NCBI RefSeq assembly: GCF_000254135.1
Contig: NZ_AINS01000003.1
Coordinates: forward strand, 19,780 to 83,779
Source of the DNA: Campylobacter coli LMG 9860
GTDB lineage: Bacteria; Campylobacterota; Campylobacteria; Campylobacterales; Campylobacteraceae
Direction: 5' to 3'
Length of the DNA stretch: 64,000 nucleotides
The position numbers and the translations under genes were made by a program. The notes beneath the pieces are model-generated. The model had not been told where the DNA came from and searched no databases. It was given only the letters and a program-made list of their open reading frames with translations. Shown here piece by piece: positions 46,808 through 55,609 of this stretch; within the stretch, counting starts at the first letter, position 1, and each line of letters starts with the position of its first letter.

Positions 46808-48190
46808 TTGAATATATTAGGAATTGACTTAGGTTCAACACAAACTTGTGCCATTGTCGCTCAAAAAGATGAGGAAGGTTTAAAAATTATTGGTTTTGCA
46901 AAAGCAAAAACCAATGGTGTAAAAAAAGGCGCTATTACCAATATCGAGCTTGCTTCAAAATCGATCGAGGAAGCAGTTAGAAATGCAGAGATGATGAGCG
47001 GTGTTCATTATGATAAAGTAGTGGTTTCTATTTCGGGCGCTTATACTAAAAGTGTTGATAGTATAGGTGTAGTAAATATACCAAATCATGAAATAGGCAT
47101 CAAAGAAATTCATCGTGCGGTAAGCACAGCCAAACACACTGCAAATCTTCCGAGTGGTTATGAAATTATTCATGTTTTACCTTATAATTTTAAGGTAAAT
47201 GATTTAGAACATGTAGATGATCCTTTGGGTATGAGCGGAAATCGCTTGGAGGTTTCGACTCATATAGTTATTTCTCAAGAATCTCATATTAAAAATTTAA
47301 AAAAAGCTGTTGAGTTGGCTGATTTAAGAGTTGATAATATAGTCCTTTCTGGCTATGCTTCAGCTATAGCTTGTTTAGATGATAGTGAAAAAGAACTAGG
47401 TGCTGTTTTGATTGATATGGGTGGAGCGATCTGCGATATGGTTGTTCATACTGGAAATTCAATTCGTTATAATGATTGCTTGCAAATTGGATCGATTAAT
47501 ATTACTCAAGATTTATCGATGGCTTTGCACACTCCTTTAAAAGAAGCTGAGAAAATTAAATTAAATTATGCAGCCCTTTCTCAACAACCTAATGCATTGA
47601 TACAAATTCCTTCTATGGGAGATGAAAGAAAAGTAAATGAAGTTTCTTTAGATATCATCTCAAATGTAATCTATGCAAGAGCTGAAGAAACTTTAATGAT
47701 TTTAGCCAAAATTTTAAGCGACAATCGTTATGCAAATAGCATAGGGGGTGGCGTTGTATTAACAGGCGGAATGACTAAATTAGCAGGTATTGATGAATTA
47801 GCTCCTGCAACTTTTGATAATCGTTCTGTTAGACTTGCTACTGCTAGAAAAGATTTAATTACTGGGTTTAGTGAAATTTTTAATGATCCTGAAAATACTT
47901 GTGCTATAGGACTTTGTTTATATGGTGCGGGTTATTTTACGCCTTATGAACTTGATTCAAATGAAAAGTTAAGATATAAAGGGGAGATAGAAAATTATAA
48001 CCGCCAAATTAGACAAGAAATAATTCCACAAAAAGAAGTGGAAAATGAAACAAAATCTGATTTTTTTGGCGAAAATTTGCAAGAAAATGATACAATAATA
48101 ATACAAGAACAATTAGATTTTAAAGAGCCAAAAGAGAAAAAGCCTAGTGTTTTTTCAAATATTTGGCATAAAATAATGAATCAATTTTAA
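46808..48190 (+). CDS. ftsA: Cell division protein FtsA
   Basis: This 460-residue actin-like protein anchors FtsZ to the membrane and recruits the divisome. Phosphate 1 is ILGIDLGSTQTCAIVA, the SHS2 1C subdomain follows (GVVNIPNHEIGIKEIHRAV), phosphate 2 is VLIDMGGAICDMVVH, and the adenosine motif is GGGVVLTGGMTKLAG. The last residues (SVFSNIWHKIMNQF) form the amphipathic membrane-targeting helix. The start is TTG at 46808 with AAAGGT upstream. A Glu/Lys-rich linker before the tail is longer than in E. coli, giving extra length. Confidence 0.94.
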   Translation: MNILGIDLGSTQTCAIVAQKDEEGLKIIGFAKAKTNGVKKGAITNIELASKSIEEAVRNAEMMSGVHYDKVVVSISGAYTKSVDSIGVVNIPNHEIGIKEIHRAVSTAKHTANLPSGYEIIHVLPYNFKVNDLEHVDDPLGMSGNRLEVSTHIVISQESHIKNLKKAVELADLRVDNIVLSGYASAIACLDDSEKELGAVLIDMGGAICDMVVHTGNSIRYNDCLQIGSINITQDLSMALHTPLKEAEKIKLNYAALSQQPNALIQIPSMGDERKVNEVSLDIISNVIYARAEETLMILAKILSDNRYANSIGGGVVLTGGMTKLAGIDELAPATFDNRSVRLATARKDLITGFSEIFNDPENTCAIGLCLYGAGYFTPYELDSNEKLRYKGEIENYNRQIRQEIIPQKEVENETKSDFFGENLQENDTIIIQEQLDFKEPKEKKPSVFSNIWHKIMNQF

Positions 48191-48206
48191 CAAGGAGAAA
48201 GTTTTT

Positions 48207-49319
48207 ATGAGCGAATTTTTAGTAGAAGAGATGCAACATAATAAAGGCGCTAAAATTAAAGTTATAGGCTGCGGTGGTGGCGGTGGAAATATGATTAATC
48301 ATATGGTCAAGATGGGCTTAAATGACCTCGATTTAATCGCGGCTAATACTGATGCACAAGCTATTTCAAATTCATTAGCAAAAACCAAAATTCAACTTGG
48401 CGAGAAAAAAACAAAAGGCTTGGGTGCGGGCATGCTACCAGAGGTTGGAGCAGAGAGTGCTAGAGAAAGCTTTGAAGAGATTAAAGCTAGTCTTAGCCAA
48501 AGTGATATCGTTTTTATTGCTTCAGGTTTTGGTGGTGGCACAGGAACGGGTGCTACTCCAGTAATCGCACAAGCAGCTAAAGAAATAGGTGCTTTAACTG
48601 TTTCTGTTGTAACTATGCCTTTTGCTTTTGAAGGGAAACAAAGAAAAAAACTTGCTGAAAACGGACTCCTTGAATTGAAAAAAGAAAGTGATTCTATCCT
48701 TGTAATTCAAAACGAAAAGCTTTTAAGCATTATCGATAAAAAAGCAGGAATTAAAGATGCTTTTAAATTAGTTGATGATATTTTGGCGCGTGCTGTTAAG
48801 GGTATGGTGTCTATACTTTTAGACAATGGTGATATCAATGTTGACTTTGCTGATGTTAGAACCATAATGAGCCATCGTGGTTTAGCGCTTATGGGCGTAG
48901 GCAGTGCTAGCGGTGAAAATGCTATCGAAGAGGCTCTTTCTAATGCCATAGAATCTCCATTATTAGATGGTATGGATATTAAAGGAGCTAAAGGGGTTAT
49001 TTTACATTTTAAAACAAGTTCTAATTGCTCTTTAATTGAAATTTCTGCTGCTGCAAATAATATAGAAGAAATTGTTGATGAAAATGCAAAGATTATTTTT
49101 GGTTCTACTACAGATGATAGCATGGAAGATAGGGTAGAAGTGACCATTATTGCCACAGGATTTGAAGATAGAGACAGCATAGCTAAAAAAGCCGCTGAAG
49201 AAGCTGAAACTCCTAAGAAAAATCCTTATTTAAATCTTAGAAAAGTAAGTGGTGGTTTTGATGAAGAGATAATGGCTCAAATTGAAACTCCTACTTTCTT
49301 ACGCCGCCAAATGGACTAA
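48207..49319 (+). CDS. ftsZ: Cell division protein FtsZ
   Basis: This 370-residue tubulin-like GTPase forms the division ring. The nucleotide loop CGGGGGNMIN lies near 22-31, the tubulin signature GGGTGTG at 109-115, and the T7 catalytic loop NVDFADVRTIM near 210-220. The C-terminal peptide EIETPTFLRR-like IETPTFLRRQMD binds FtsA and other partners. AAGGAGAAAG precedes the ATG. It is the last gene of the PpiD-ftsA-ftsZ chain and ends before a clear terminator. Confidence 0.97.
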   Translation: MSEFLVEEMQHNKGAKIKVIGCGGGGGNMINHMVKMGLNDLDLIAANTDAQAISNSLAKTKIQLGEKKTKGLGAGMLPEVGAESARESFEEIKASLSQSDIVFIASGFGGGTGTGATPVIAQAAKEIGALTVSVVTMPFAFEGKQRKKLAENGLLELKKESDSILVIQNEKLLSIIDKKAGIKDAFKLVDDILARAVKGMVSILLDNGDINVDFADVRTIMSHRGLALMGVGSASGENAIEEALSNAIESPLLDGMDIKGAKGVILHFKTSSNCSLIEISAAANNIEEIVDENAKIIFGSTTDDSMEDRVEVTIIATGFEDRDSIAKKAAEEAETPKKNPYLNLRKVSGGFDEEIMAQIETPTFLRRQMD

Positions 49320-49333
49320 AATAGAATATTTTT

Positions 49334-49366
49334 AAGCAAGATTTTTACTTAAGTCTTGCTTTTTTA
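49334..49366 (+). terminator. Terminator of ftsZ
   Basis: AAGCAAGA pairs with TCTTGCTT (8-bp stem), with a 12-nt loop that itself contains the palindrome ACTTAAGT, followed by six T. Confidence 0.8.
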
Positions 49367-49492
49367 AAATTTTTACTATTTATTTTAAAATATTTTTTAC
49401 CCATATTCCTAGAAAGAAAACTCTTATTTCTTGGGCAAAGAGATGAATGTTGCTGCTTTTTAAGCGATTTAATGATACTTTTGGTTTTTTAG

Positions 49493-49498
49493 TATAAT
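49493..49498 (+). promoter_or_regulatory. Orphan -10 box in the ftsZ-flgG2 gap
   Basis: TTTTGGTTTTTTAGTATAAT is a good T-rich, housekeeping-type promoter. It lies about 150 bp before flgG2 and upstream of the sigma-54 site, so it could start a small RNA or a long-leader flgG2 transcript. Confidence 0.5.
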
Positions 49499-49587
49499 TC
49501 CTTGTAAAAACACAATATGATGCAAATTATCATTCAGTATTTTATTTCTACTTGCTTAATCCCCTAAAATTCATTCTTTTTAAAAGT

Positions 49588-49605
49588 TGGAACACTCTTT
49601 GCTTT
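49588..49605 (+). promoter_or_regulatory. Sigma-54 (-24/-12) promoter of flgG2-flgG
   Basis: TGGAACACTCTTTGCTTT has GG at 49589-49590 and GC at 49601-49602 with ten bases between. It is identical to the flgH promoter on the other strand at 40059-40042. Initiation is expected about 12 nt after the GC, near 49614. Confidence 0.9.
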
Positions 49606-49641
49606 ATAGATTAAAAATATCAAAATTTATAGGTGAAAAAT

Positions 49642-50454
49642 ATGCAAAATGGATATTATCAAGCAACGGGTGGGATGGTAACTCAGTTTAATAAACTTGA
49701 TGTTATTACAAACAATCTTGCCAATATTAACACGAGTGGTTACAAAAGAGATGATGTAGTAATTGCAGATTTTAAAAGGATTTTTAAAGAAACTCAGGAT
49801 GAGTTGCCTATAGAAAATCACACAAGAGATGCATCAAGATTTGTCAATACTACCATAGATGGCGTTCCTCAAGTTTCTCAAGGATATACAGATTTTAGTT
49901 TAGGTTCTTTAAAAACGACTAATAACCCTTTGGATTTGGCCATTACTAGAGAGGATGCTTTTTATTTAGTTCAAACAAAGGATGGTGAAATAAGATTAAG
50001 TAAAGATGGAAATTTTCAACTTAACGAAGAGGGATATTTAGTCAATAAACAAGGATATAGAATTTTAAGCAGTGATTATTTTAATAATCCTCAAAATGCA
50101 GGAATTCGTCTTCCTAATGGTGCGGTTTATATCAATGTAGATAAAAACGGAAGTATTGAGGTAGATGGCGTTCAAAATGCGAGATTATTTATCGCTCAAG
50201 TAGATGATATAAGAGCTTTGCAAAAAGATGGGGATAATGTTTATAGGATAGATGATTTAACGCGTATTAGAGATTTGGATAATTCTAATGCAGTGCGTCA
50301 AGGTTTTTCTCAAGGCTCTAATGTCAATCCAGTAACCGAAATGGTAGGACTTATAGAGGCAAATAGAATGGTAGAAATGTATCAAAAAGTTATGACAGCT
50401 CATATGGATGACTTAAACCAAGAAGCTATCAATAAACTTGCAGCCGTTAAATAA
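49642..50454 (+). CDS. flgG2: Flagellar rod protein FlgG2 (FlgF-like)
   Basis: This rod protein of the flagellar axial family has the N-terminal TNNLANINTSGYKRDDV motif. A D1 hook-rod domain, FYLVQTKDGEIRLSKDGNFQLNEEGYLVNKQGY, follows, and the C-terminal segment EMVGLIEANRMVEMYQKVMTAHMD closes it. The longest frame begins at GTG 49633, but AGGTG lies 6 nt before ATG 49642, which I take as the start (270 residues). It is a proximal-rod protein by similarity to FlgF and is exported through the flagellar type III system. flgG follows 30 bp later. Confidence 0.9.
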   Translation: MQNGYYQATGGMVTQFNKLDVITNNLANINTSGYKRDDVVIADFKRIFKETQDELPIENHTRDASRFVNTTIDGVPQVSQGYTDFSLGSLKTTNNPLDLAITREDAFYLVQTKDGEIRLSKDGNFQLNEEGYLVNKQGYRILSSDYFNNPQNAGIRLPNGAVYINVDKNGSIEVDGVQNARLFIAQVDDIRALQKDGDNVYRIDDLTRIRDLDNSNAVRQGFSQGSNVNPVTEMVGLIEANRMVEMYQKVMTAHMDDLNQEAINKLAAVK

Positions 50455-50484
50455 AATAATATAAAATAAATTAAAGGATAAAAA

Positions 50485-51276
50485 ATGATGAGATCACTTC
50501 ATACTGCTGCTACGGGAATGGTAGCGCAGCAAACACAAATTGATGTTACTTCAAACAATATTGCAAATGTTAACACAGCAGGTTTTAAAAAGGGTCGTGC
50601 TGAATTTGCTGATCTAATGTATCAAGTTATGAAATACGCAGGAACTTCAACTTCAGCCACAACACTTTCTCCATCGGGCATAGAAGTGGGTATTGGTGTG
50701 CGTCCAACAGCAGTGACAAAGGTTTTTACTGAAGGTAATTTAAAGGCTACAAGCACAGATAGTCTTGATATGGCAATTGCGGGAAATGGTTTTTTTCAAA
50801 TTCAACTTCCTGATGGCACGATAGCTTATACAAGAAATGGACAATTTACAAAAGATAATGAGGGAAATATCGTTAATGCAGATGGTTATAGACTTTTACC
50901 TGAAATGACTATACCAGAGGGTGCAACTGCGATTAATGTGGCTACTGATGGCACAGTTTCTGTAATGCTTCCAGGAGAACAACAAGAAACACAAATCGGT
51001 CAAGTTGAGCTTGTACAATTTATCAACCCAGCTGGACTTCATTCTATGGGAGATAATCTTTATCTTGAAACAGGGGCAAGCGGTGCACCTGTAGCAGGTA
51101 TAGCAACCCAAGATGGACTTGGAACAATAAGACATGGCTTTATAGAGTTAAGCAACGTGCAGCTTGTTGAAGAGATGACAGATCTTATCACAGGACAAAG
51201 AGCTTACGAAGCAGGTTCAAAAGCTATTACGACGAGTGATGATATGCTTGGAATTGTCAATCAATTAAAAAGATAA
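50485..51276 (+). CDS. flgG: Flagellar distal rod protein FlgG
   Basis: This 263-residue rod protein has the canonical MMRSLHTAATGMVAQQTQID start, SNNIANVNTAGFKKGRAEF, and GNGFFQIQLPDGTIAYTRNGQF. It ends in EEMTDLITGQRAYEAGSKAI, the C-terminal helix of axial proteins. It builds the distal rod after FlgG2/FlgF. AAAGGA precedes the tandem ATG ATG; the first (50485) is used here, but the second would remove only one residue. Expression is expected from the flgG2 sigma-54 promoter. Confidence 0.95.
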   Translation: MMRSLHTAATGMVAQQTQIDVTSNNIANVNTAGFKKGRAEFADLMYQVMKYAGTSTSATTLSPSGIEVGIGVRPTAVTKVFTEGNLKATSTDSLDMAIAGNGFFQIQLPDGTIAYTRNGQFTKDNEGNIVNADGYRLLPEMTIPEGATAINVATDGTVSVMLPGEQQETQIGQVELVQFINPAGLHSMGDNLYLETGASGAPVAGIATQDGLGTIRHGFIELSNVQLVEEMTDLITGQRAYEAGSKAITTSDDMLGIVNQLKR

Positions 51277-51292
51277 TTTAAATTAATTATAT

Positions 51293-51325
51293 AAATTTAT
51301 GGTATTTTTATGCCATAAATTTTTC
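51293..51325 (+). terminator. Terminator of flgG2-flgG
   Basis: AAATTTATGG pairs with CCATAAATTT (10 bp, extended to about 13 with one wobble pair), followed by TTTTTC, 17 bp after the flgG stop. Confidence 0.7.
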
Positions 51326-51481
51326 TCATATTAATTCACTTAAAATTTCATGTACTTACTAAAATCATGGTATAAAAATGAAAATAAATAATATTCTGCT
51401 GCAATAATAATTTTTAATTCTTTTTTGAAAATAAATTTATATAATATCAAAGATATGGATTTAAGAAATTTATCAATAAAT

Positions 51482-51515
51482 AAAGCAAAGCGTTTAAAAA
51501 TTTACGCTTTGCTTT
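51482..51515. terminator. Terminator of glnA
   Basis: AAAGCAAAGCGT and ACGCTTTGCTTT form a 12-bp stem with a 10-nt AT loop directly after the glnA stop (minus strand). The flank on that strand is T-rich. It may also stop read-through from flgG. Confidence 0.8.
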
Positions 51516-51519
51516 TTAT

Positions 51520-52950
51520 TTAGCAAGAATAGCAAGTTTTAAATTCGTATGCAGTTGGACGCGCTTCAACAGGCCAAACTTGAGTTTCAAATTTCAAATG
51601 TTGATAATCATCTATAAAAATATCGCTCATTACAGGTTTTAAGAAAGCGTTGTAACGAATTAAAGCTTCAAGACTTCCTCTTAGAGTGTGTGGTAGTTGC
51701 TCTATGCCTTTTTCACGAATTTCATCTAAAGTAAGATCAAATAAGTTTTCATCCATAGGTCCTACAGGAATGGTTTTGTTTTTGATTCCATCAAGTCCTG
51801 CCATTAAAAGACTAACAAAAGCTAGATAAGGATTAGCGGTGCTATCAGGGAAACGAATTTCAACACGAGCTGAATTCTTACCTATACCATAAGGCACGCG
51901 ACAACTTGCACTTCTATTTTGGCAAGAATAAGTTAAAATACAAGGAGCTTCAAAACCTGGAACTATTCTTTTGTATGAATTTGAGCTTGGATTAGTAAAA
52001 GCTGCAACAGAACGAGCATTTTTTAAAACCCCACCTATGTAATTAATAGCAGTTTGGCTAAGTCCTCCATAACCTTCTTTGTCATAGAATAAATTCACAC
52101 CATCTTTCCATAGACTCATATGAACATGCATACCATTTCCATTGTCACCATAAAGAGGCTTTGGCATAAAAGTTGCAGTTTTGCCATTTAAATGAGCTAC
52201 CATTTTGACAATATATTTGTAGATTTGTACATTATCTGCAGCCTCCACAAGTGTGCCAAAATTTACTCCAATTTCCGCTTGCCCTTGTGCAACTTCGTGA
52301 TGGTGAACAAAGGTTTTAAGTCCTACTTTTTCAAGAGTTTGAACCATTTCAGAGCGAATATCTACCAAAGAATCTATAGGTTGAACAGGAAAATATCCGC
52401 CTTTGTTTCGTGGACGATGACCTGTATTGTAGCTATCTGCGAAATCTTTATCATCATTCCACTCTCCTTCTTCTGTATCCACTTCATATTTAGAACAATG
52501 AGTTGTATCTACAATTTTTACACTGTCAAAAACAAAAAATTCATTTTCAGGCCCAAAATAAGCAGTATCAGCTATGCCACTATTTTTAAGATGTTCCATT
52601 GCTTTTTTTGCTATACTTCTTGGACATTTTTCATACATTTGTCCTTTATAAATGTCATAAACATCGCAAAAAACTATAATAGTAGAATCAGCTGTAAAAG
52701 GATCTAAAAATGCACTTTGCGCATCAGGTTTTAAAATCATATCTGATTTTTCAATAGGTTGCCATCCATGAATTGAACTACCATCAAATGGAATTCCTGC
52801 TTCAAAAGTTTCTTCGCTAATTGCATGAAGATTATAGGTGATATGATGCCAAGTTCCTATCATATCAGTAAAGCGAAAATCTACAAAAAGAACTTCGTTT
52901 TGTTTACAAAAATCAAAGAATTCATTAACATTGTTAACAAATTTGCCCAT
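51520..52950 (-). CDS. glnA: Glutamine synthetase, type I
   Basis: This 476-residue enzyme makes glutamine from glutamate, ammonia and ATP and normally forms a dodecamer. Motifs are [17 protein letters not shown], the ATP/metal segment [15 protein letters not shown], and [27 protein letters not shown] with the substrate arginine. The loop that carries the adenylylated Tyr397 in E. coli reads NLFDLT, with Phe at about 404. Control by adenylylation is therefore not possible at that site, as also known for Helicobacter. AAGGAG precedes the ATG. Glutamine is also the entry substrate of the phosphoramidate pathway in this window. Confidence 0.95.
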   Translation of the reverse strand: MGKFVNNVNEFFDFCKQNEVLFVDFRFTDMIGTWHHITYNLHAISEETFEAGIPFDGSSIHGWQPIEKSDMILKPDAQSAFLDPFTADSTIIVFCDVYDIYKGQMYEKCPRSIAKKAMEHLKNSGIADTAYFGPENEFFVFDSVKIVDTTHCSKYEVDTEEGEWNDDKDFADSYNTGHRPRNKGGYFPVQPIDSLVDIRSEMVQTLEKVGLKTFVHHHEVAQGQAEIGVNFGTLVEAADNVQIYKYIVKMVAHLNGKTATFMPKPLYGDNGNGMHVHMSLWKDGVNLFYDKEGYGGLSQTAINYIGGVLKNARSVAAFTNPSSNSYKRIVPGFEAPCILTYSCQNRSASCRVPYGIGKNSARVEIRFPDSTANPYLAFVSLLMAGLDGIKNKTIPVGPMDENLFDLTLDEIREKGIEQLPHTLRGSLEALIRYNAFLKPVMSDIFIDDYQHLKFETQVWPVEARPTAYEFKTCYSC

Positions 52951-52982
52951 CTTTTACTCCTTCTTTAAGATAATTTATGAAA

Positions 52983-52988
52983 ATTGTA
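52983..52988 (-). promoter_or_regulatory. -10 box of glnA
   Basis: On the minus strand ATATGATACAATTTT contains TACAAT, about 33 bp before the glnA ATG, followed by an AAGGAG ribosome site. Confidence 0.5.
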
Positions 52989-53101
52989 TCATATTTTTTT
53001 TAATTCAGGTTTAATTAATATATTTTTTTAATCATTTTTTGAAATTTACTTACAAAACTATGAAAATTTAAATTTATATTTTCATTTTAGATAAATTTGA
53101 T

Positions 53102-53107
53102 TATAAT
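53102..53107 (+). promoter_or_regulatory. -10 box of cheZ
   Basis: AAATTTGATTATAAT contains TATAAT 41 bp before the cheZ ATG, and AAAAGGAAAAAG is the ribosome site. Confidence 0.6.
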
Positions 53108-53148
53108 CGTAGTACTAAAACAAAATCTAGGTTTAAAAAAGGAAAAAG

Positions 53149-53853
53149 ATGACTCAAGAAGAACTTGACGCCTTGATGAATGGTGATGTAAATTTTGATG
53201 AGGATGCAGAGTCTAACATTAAAAGCGAAACAGAGTCTCACAATATAGAATCTGAAGAAGGATTAATGCTAGAAGATGTAAAGGTGTCTGATTATAAACC
53301 AGATCCTAGTGTTGTATGGCCACCACCACCACCAAATCAAGAACATAAGGTAGTTCATCAACTTGATGATGTTACTAAAGACAGTGAGTTAAAAGCTACT
53401 GAGATGATGGATAAGCTAGAAAGTATCAATAATTTCTTTGCAGATTCTGAAAATTTGTTTAGTGAGATTGATAAAGTATTAGCTAAAAATATTGAAATAT
53501 TTTCAAAACTAAATGAGAAATTTCCAAATGTTGTCAGTTTTAATGAAGCTTTGCAGTTAAATTCAAAAGTGAAAAAAACAAGTCAAGAAATTATTGATAA
53601 GTTGCAATGTGGACAAGATGAAGTAATGATGGCAATGGATGCTATGCAATATCAAGATATTCACCGTCAAAAAATAGAGCGCGTTATCAATGTAATGCGT
53701 GCCTTGAGTCGCTATATGAGTTCTTTGTTTGAAGGTAGGATTGATGATAAGAAACGAGTGAGTTCTGCAGTTCATATTGAAGGTGATTCTACTACTGATA
53801 TTGTAAGCAATGATGATATAGAAGCGCTTATAGCAAGTTTGGGTCAAAAATGA
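53149..53853 (+). CDS. cheZ: Chemotaxis CheY-P phosphatase CheZ (remote type)
   Basis: The 234-residue protein has a long helical hairpin (about 75-195). The segment EVMMAMDAMQYQDIHRQKIE carries D170 and Q174, which align with the catalytic Asp143/Gln147 pair of E. coli CheZ (DLTGQ). The C-terminal NDDIEALIASLG matches the CheY-binding tail of CheZ. The N-terminus, MTQEELDALMNGD, resembles the CheY-binding peptide of FliM. It is longer than usual at the N-terminus, with an acidic linker and WPPPPP. It is expected to remove phosphate from CheY. It overlaps the U32 gene by 4 bp. Confidence 0.87.
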   Translation: MTQEELDALMNGDVNFDEDAESNIKSETESHNIESEEGLMLEDVKVSDYKPDPSVVWPPPPPNQEHKVVHQLDDVTKDSELKATEMMDKLESINNFFADSENLFSEIDKVLAKNIEIFSKLNEKFPNVVSFNEALQLNSKVKKTSQEIIDKLQCGQDEVMMAMDAMQYQDIHRQKIERVINVMRALSRYMSSLFEGRIDDKKRVSSAVHIEGDSTTDIVSNDDIEALIASLGQK

Positions 53854-55106
53854 TTATTCCAGAGATTGTAGCTCCTGCGGGAAATTTTGCAAAATTAAAA
53901 ATCGCTTTAGCTTATGGAGCTGATGCAGTTTACGCAGGGGTAAATAATTTTTCTTTGCGCTCTCGCACTGCTAGAGAATTTAATTATGAGAGTTTTGAAG
54001 AAGCTATTGAGTATACCCACCAAAGAGGCAAAAAGGTTTATGTTACTTTAAATGGTTTTCACTTGGGTGGACAAATAGAATCTTTAAAAAAACATATTTT
54101 AAAGCTTAAAGAGATGAAACCCGATGCTTTTATAGTAGCTTCAGTGGGTGCAATGGCTTTGGTTCGAGAGTTAGCTCCTGAAATAGCCTTGCATGTATCT
54201 ACTCAAGCTAATGTTTTAAACTATCTTGACGCAAGAGTTTATAAAAATATGGGTGCAAAACGAGTAGTTATCGCAAGAGAGTTGGGTCTTAAAGATGCTA
54301 AAAGTTTAAAAGAAAATTGCGATATTGAGCTAGAAGCTTTTGTGCATGGATCGATGTGTTTTGCTTACTCGGGTCGCTGTTTGATCAGCTCGGTTCAAAG
54401 CGGAAGAATGAGTAATCGTGGCTCTTGTGCTAATGATTGTAGATTTAATTACGAACTTTATGCAAAAAATCCTGAAAATGGAGTACTTTTTCGTTTAGAA
54501 GAAGATGAAAATGGTACCCATGTATTTAACTCTAAAGACTTAAATTTATGCTCTTACATAGAAAAAATTATGAAAGAAGATTGCATAAGCGCATTTAAAA
54601 TAGAGGGCCGTACTAAAAGTGAGTATTATGTTGCACTTACAACTAGAACTTACAAAATGGCCATACAAGATGTTTTAGAAGGTAAATTTGAGGCAAGTAA
54701 GTATGAAAAAGAAATTGCTACGCTTAAAAATCGCGGTTTTACAGACGGTTATCTTGTCTCACGCCCTTTAGAAAAAGCAGATACACAAAATCACGATACG
54801 AGCATAGAAGAGGGTACTCATCAAGTACATGCTATCGTTGAGGATGGAGAGTATTTTAAATGCAAGGGCAAGGTTGTTTTAAACAAAGCTTATGAAATTT
54901 TAATGCCTTTAGGTGATGAAATTGAGACTTGTGATAATAAATTGGGTAAGATTTATAAAAAAGAAGATAAATATTTTGTAGAATTTAAAAAACTTATTTC
55001 TAAAAACAATAAAGAATTCAACGAAATTCATAGCGGAAACGAAAACGAAATCAAAATGCCAAATAAAATCAGCAGTTTTAGTTTTTTAAGAAAGGAAATT
55101 GGATGA
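53850..55106 (+). CDS. U32 family protein, TrhP-like tRNA hydroxylation protein
   Basis: The 418-residue protein begins EIVAPAGNFAKLKIALAYGADAVYAG. It carries the cysteine cluster FVHGSMCFAYSGRCLISSVQ...RGSCANDCRFNY of the TrhP/YegQ subgroup of U32 peptidases. In E. coli this protein is needed for 5-hydroxyuridine at tRNA position 34, with prephenate as a donor. The older label 'protease' is probably wrong for this subgroup. The four cysteines suggest an Fe-S cluster. It overlaps cheZ and purE by 4 bp each. Confidence 0.85.
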   Translation: MIIPEIVAPAGNFAKLKIALAYGADAVYAGVNNFSLRSRTAREFNYESFEEAIEYTHQRGKKVYVTLNGFHLGGQIESLKKHILKLKEMKPDAFIVASVGAMALVRELAPEIALHVSTQANVLNYLDARVYKNMGAKRVVIARELGLKDAKSLKENCDIELEAFVHGSMCFAYSGRCLISSVQSGRMSNRGSCANDCRFNYELYAKNPENGVLFRLEEDENGTHVFNSKDLNLCSYIEKIMKEDCISAFKIEGRTKSEYYVALTTRTYKMAIQDVLEGKFEASKYEKEIATLKNRGFTDGYLVSRPLEKADTQNHDTSIEEGTHQVHAIVEDGEYFKCKGKVVLNKAYEILMPLGDEIETCDNKLGKIYKKEDKYFVEFKKLISKNNKEFNEIHSGNENEIKMPNKISSFSFLRKEIG

Positions 55107-55597
55107 AATTTGTATCAATTATGATGGGAAGCAAGAGTGATTATGAAATCATGAGCGAATGTGCCAAAACGCTTGAAAAATTTGGTGTAAAATATGAACT
55201 CATTATCAGTTCTGCTCACCGTAGTCCAAAGCGAACTAAGGAATATATTAAAGAAGCAGAAGAAAAAGGAGCTAAAGTTTTTATCGCAGCTGCTGGGATG
55301 GCAGCGCATTTAGCAGGAGCAGTTGCAGCTTATACAACCAAACCTGTTTTGGGAGTACCTATGCCTGGAAGTGCTTTAGCGAGTATGGATTCTTTATTTT
55401 CAACCGTGCAAATGCCAGGTGGAATTCCTGTGGGAACTTTAGCAGTTGGCAAAGCAGGAGCTAAAAATGCAGCTTATTTAGCTATGCAAATTCTTGCTCT
55501 TAATGATGAAACTTTAGCAAAAGCTTTAAAGCAAGATAGAAAAAATCAAGAAGAAAACTTAATCAGTGATTCTAAGAGTGTAGAAGTTTTATTGTAA
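55103..55597 (+). CDS. purE: N5-carboxyaminoimidazole ribonucleotide mutase
   Basis: This 164-residue class I PurE converts N5-CAIR to CAIR in purine synthesis. Substrate-phosphate motif MMGSKSDYEIM lies at the start, SSAHRSPKR follows, then AAGMAAHLAGAVAAYT and MPGGIPVGTLAVGKAGAKNAA. The conserved His is in SAHRS. It overlaps the U32 gene by 4 bp, so its start is fixed by coupling. Confidence 0.95.
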   Translation: MKFVSIMMGSKSDYEIMSECAKTLEKFGVKYELIISSAHRSPKRTKEYIKEAEEKGAKVFIAAAGMAAHLAGAVAAYTTKPVLGVPMPGSALASMDSLFSTVQMPGGIPVGTLAVGKAGAKNAAYLAMQILALNDETLAKALKQDRKNQEENLISDSKSVEVLL

Positions 55598-55609
55598 AAA
55601 AGGATGAAA

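Larger units (their letters stand above)
49367..49641. other. Long intergenic region between ftsZ and flgG2
   Basis: This is part of the only gene-free stretch above 300 bp in the window (49320-49641). After the ftsZ terminator it holds a promoter-like TATAAT at 49493-49498, the sigma-54 promoter at 49588-49605, and an imperfect hairpin near 49407-49434 (CCTAGAAA...TTTCTTGG). I see no open frame with a ribosome site. A small RNA is possible but not shown. Confidence 0.5.

Noticed and set aside
48707..49180. 157-codon open frame on the minus strand inside ftsZ
   Set aside because: It is antisense to the conserved FtsZ core and has low-complexity shadow composition.
52192..52707. 171-codon plus-strand frame inside glnA
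   Set aside because: It is antisense to conserved glutamine synthetase; Cys/Phe/Ile-rich with no recognisable domain.
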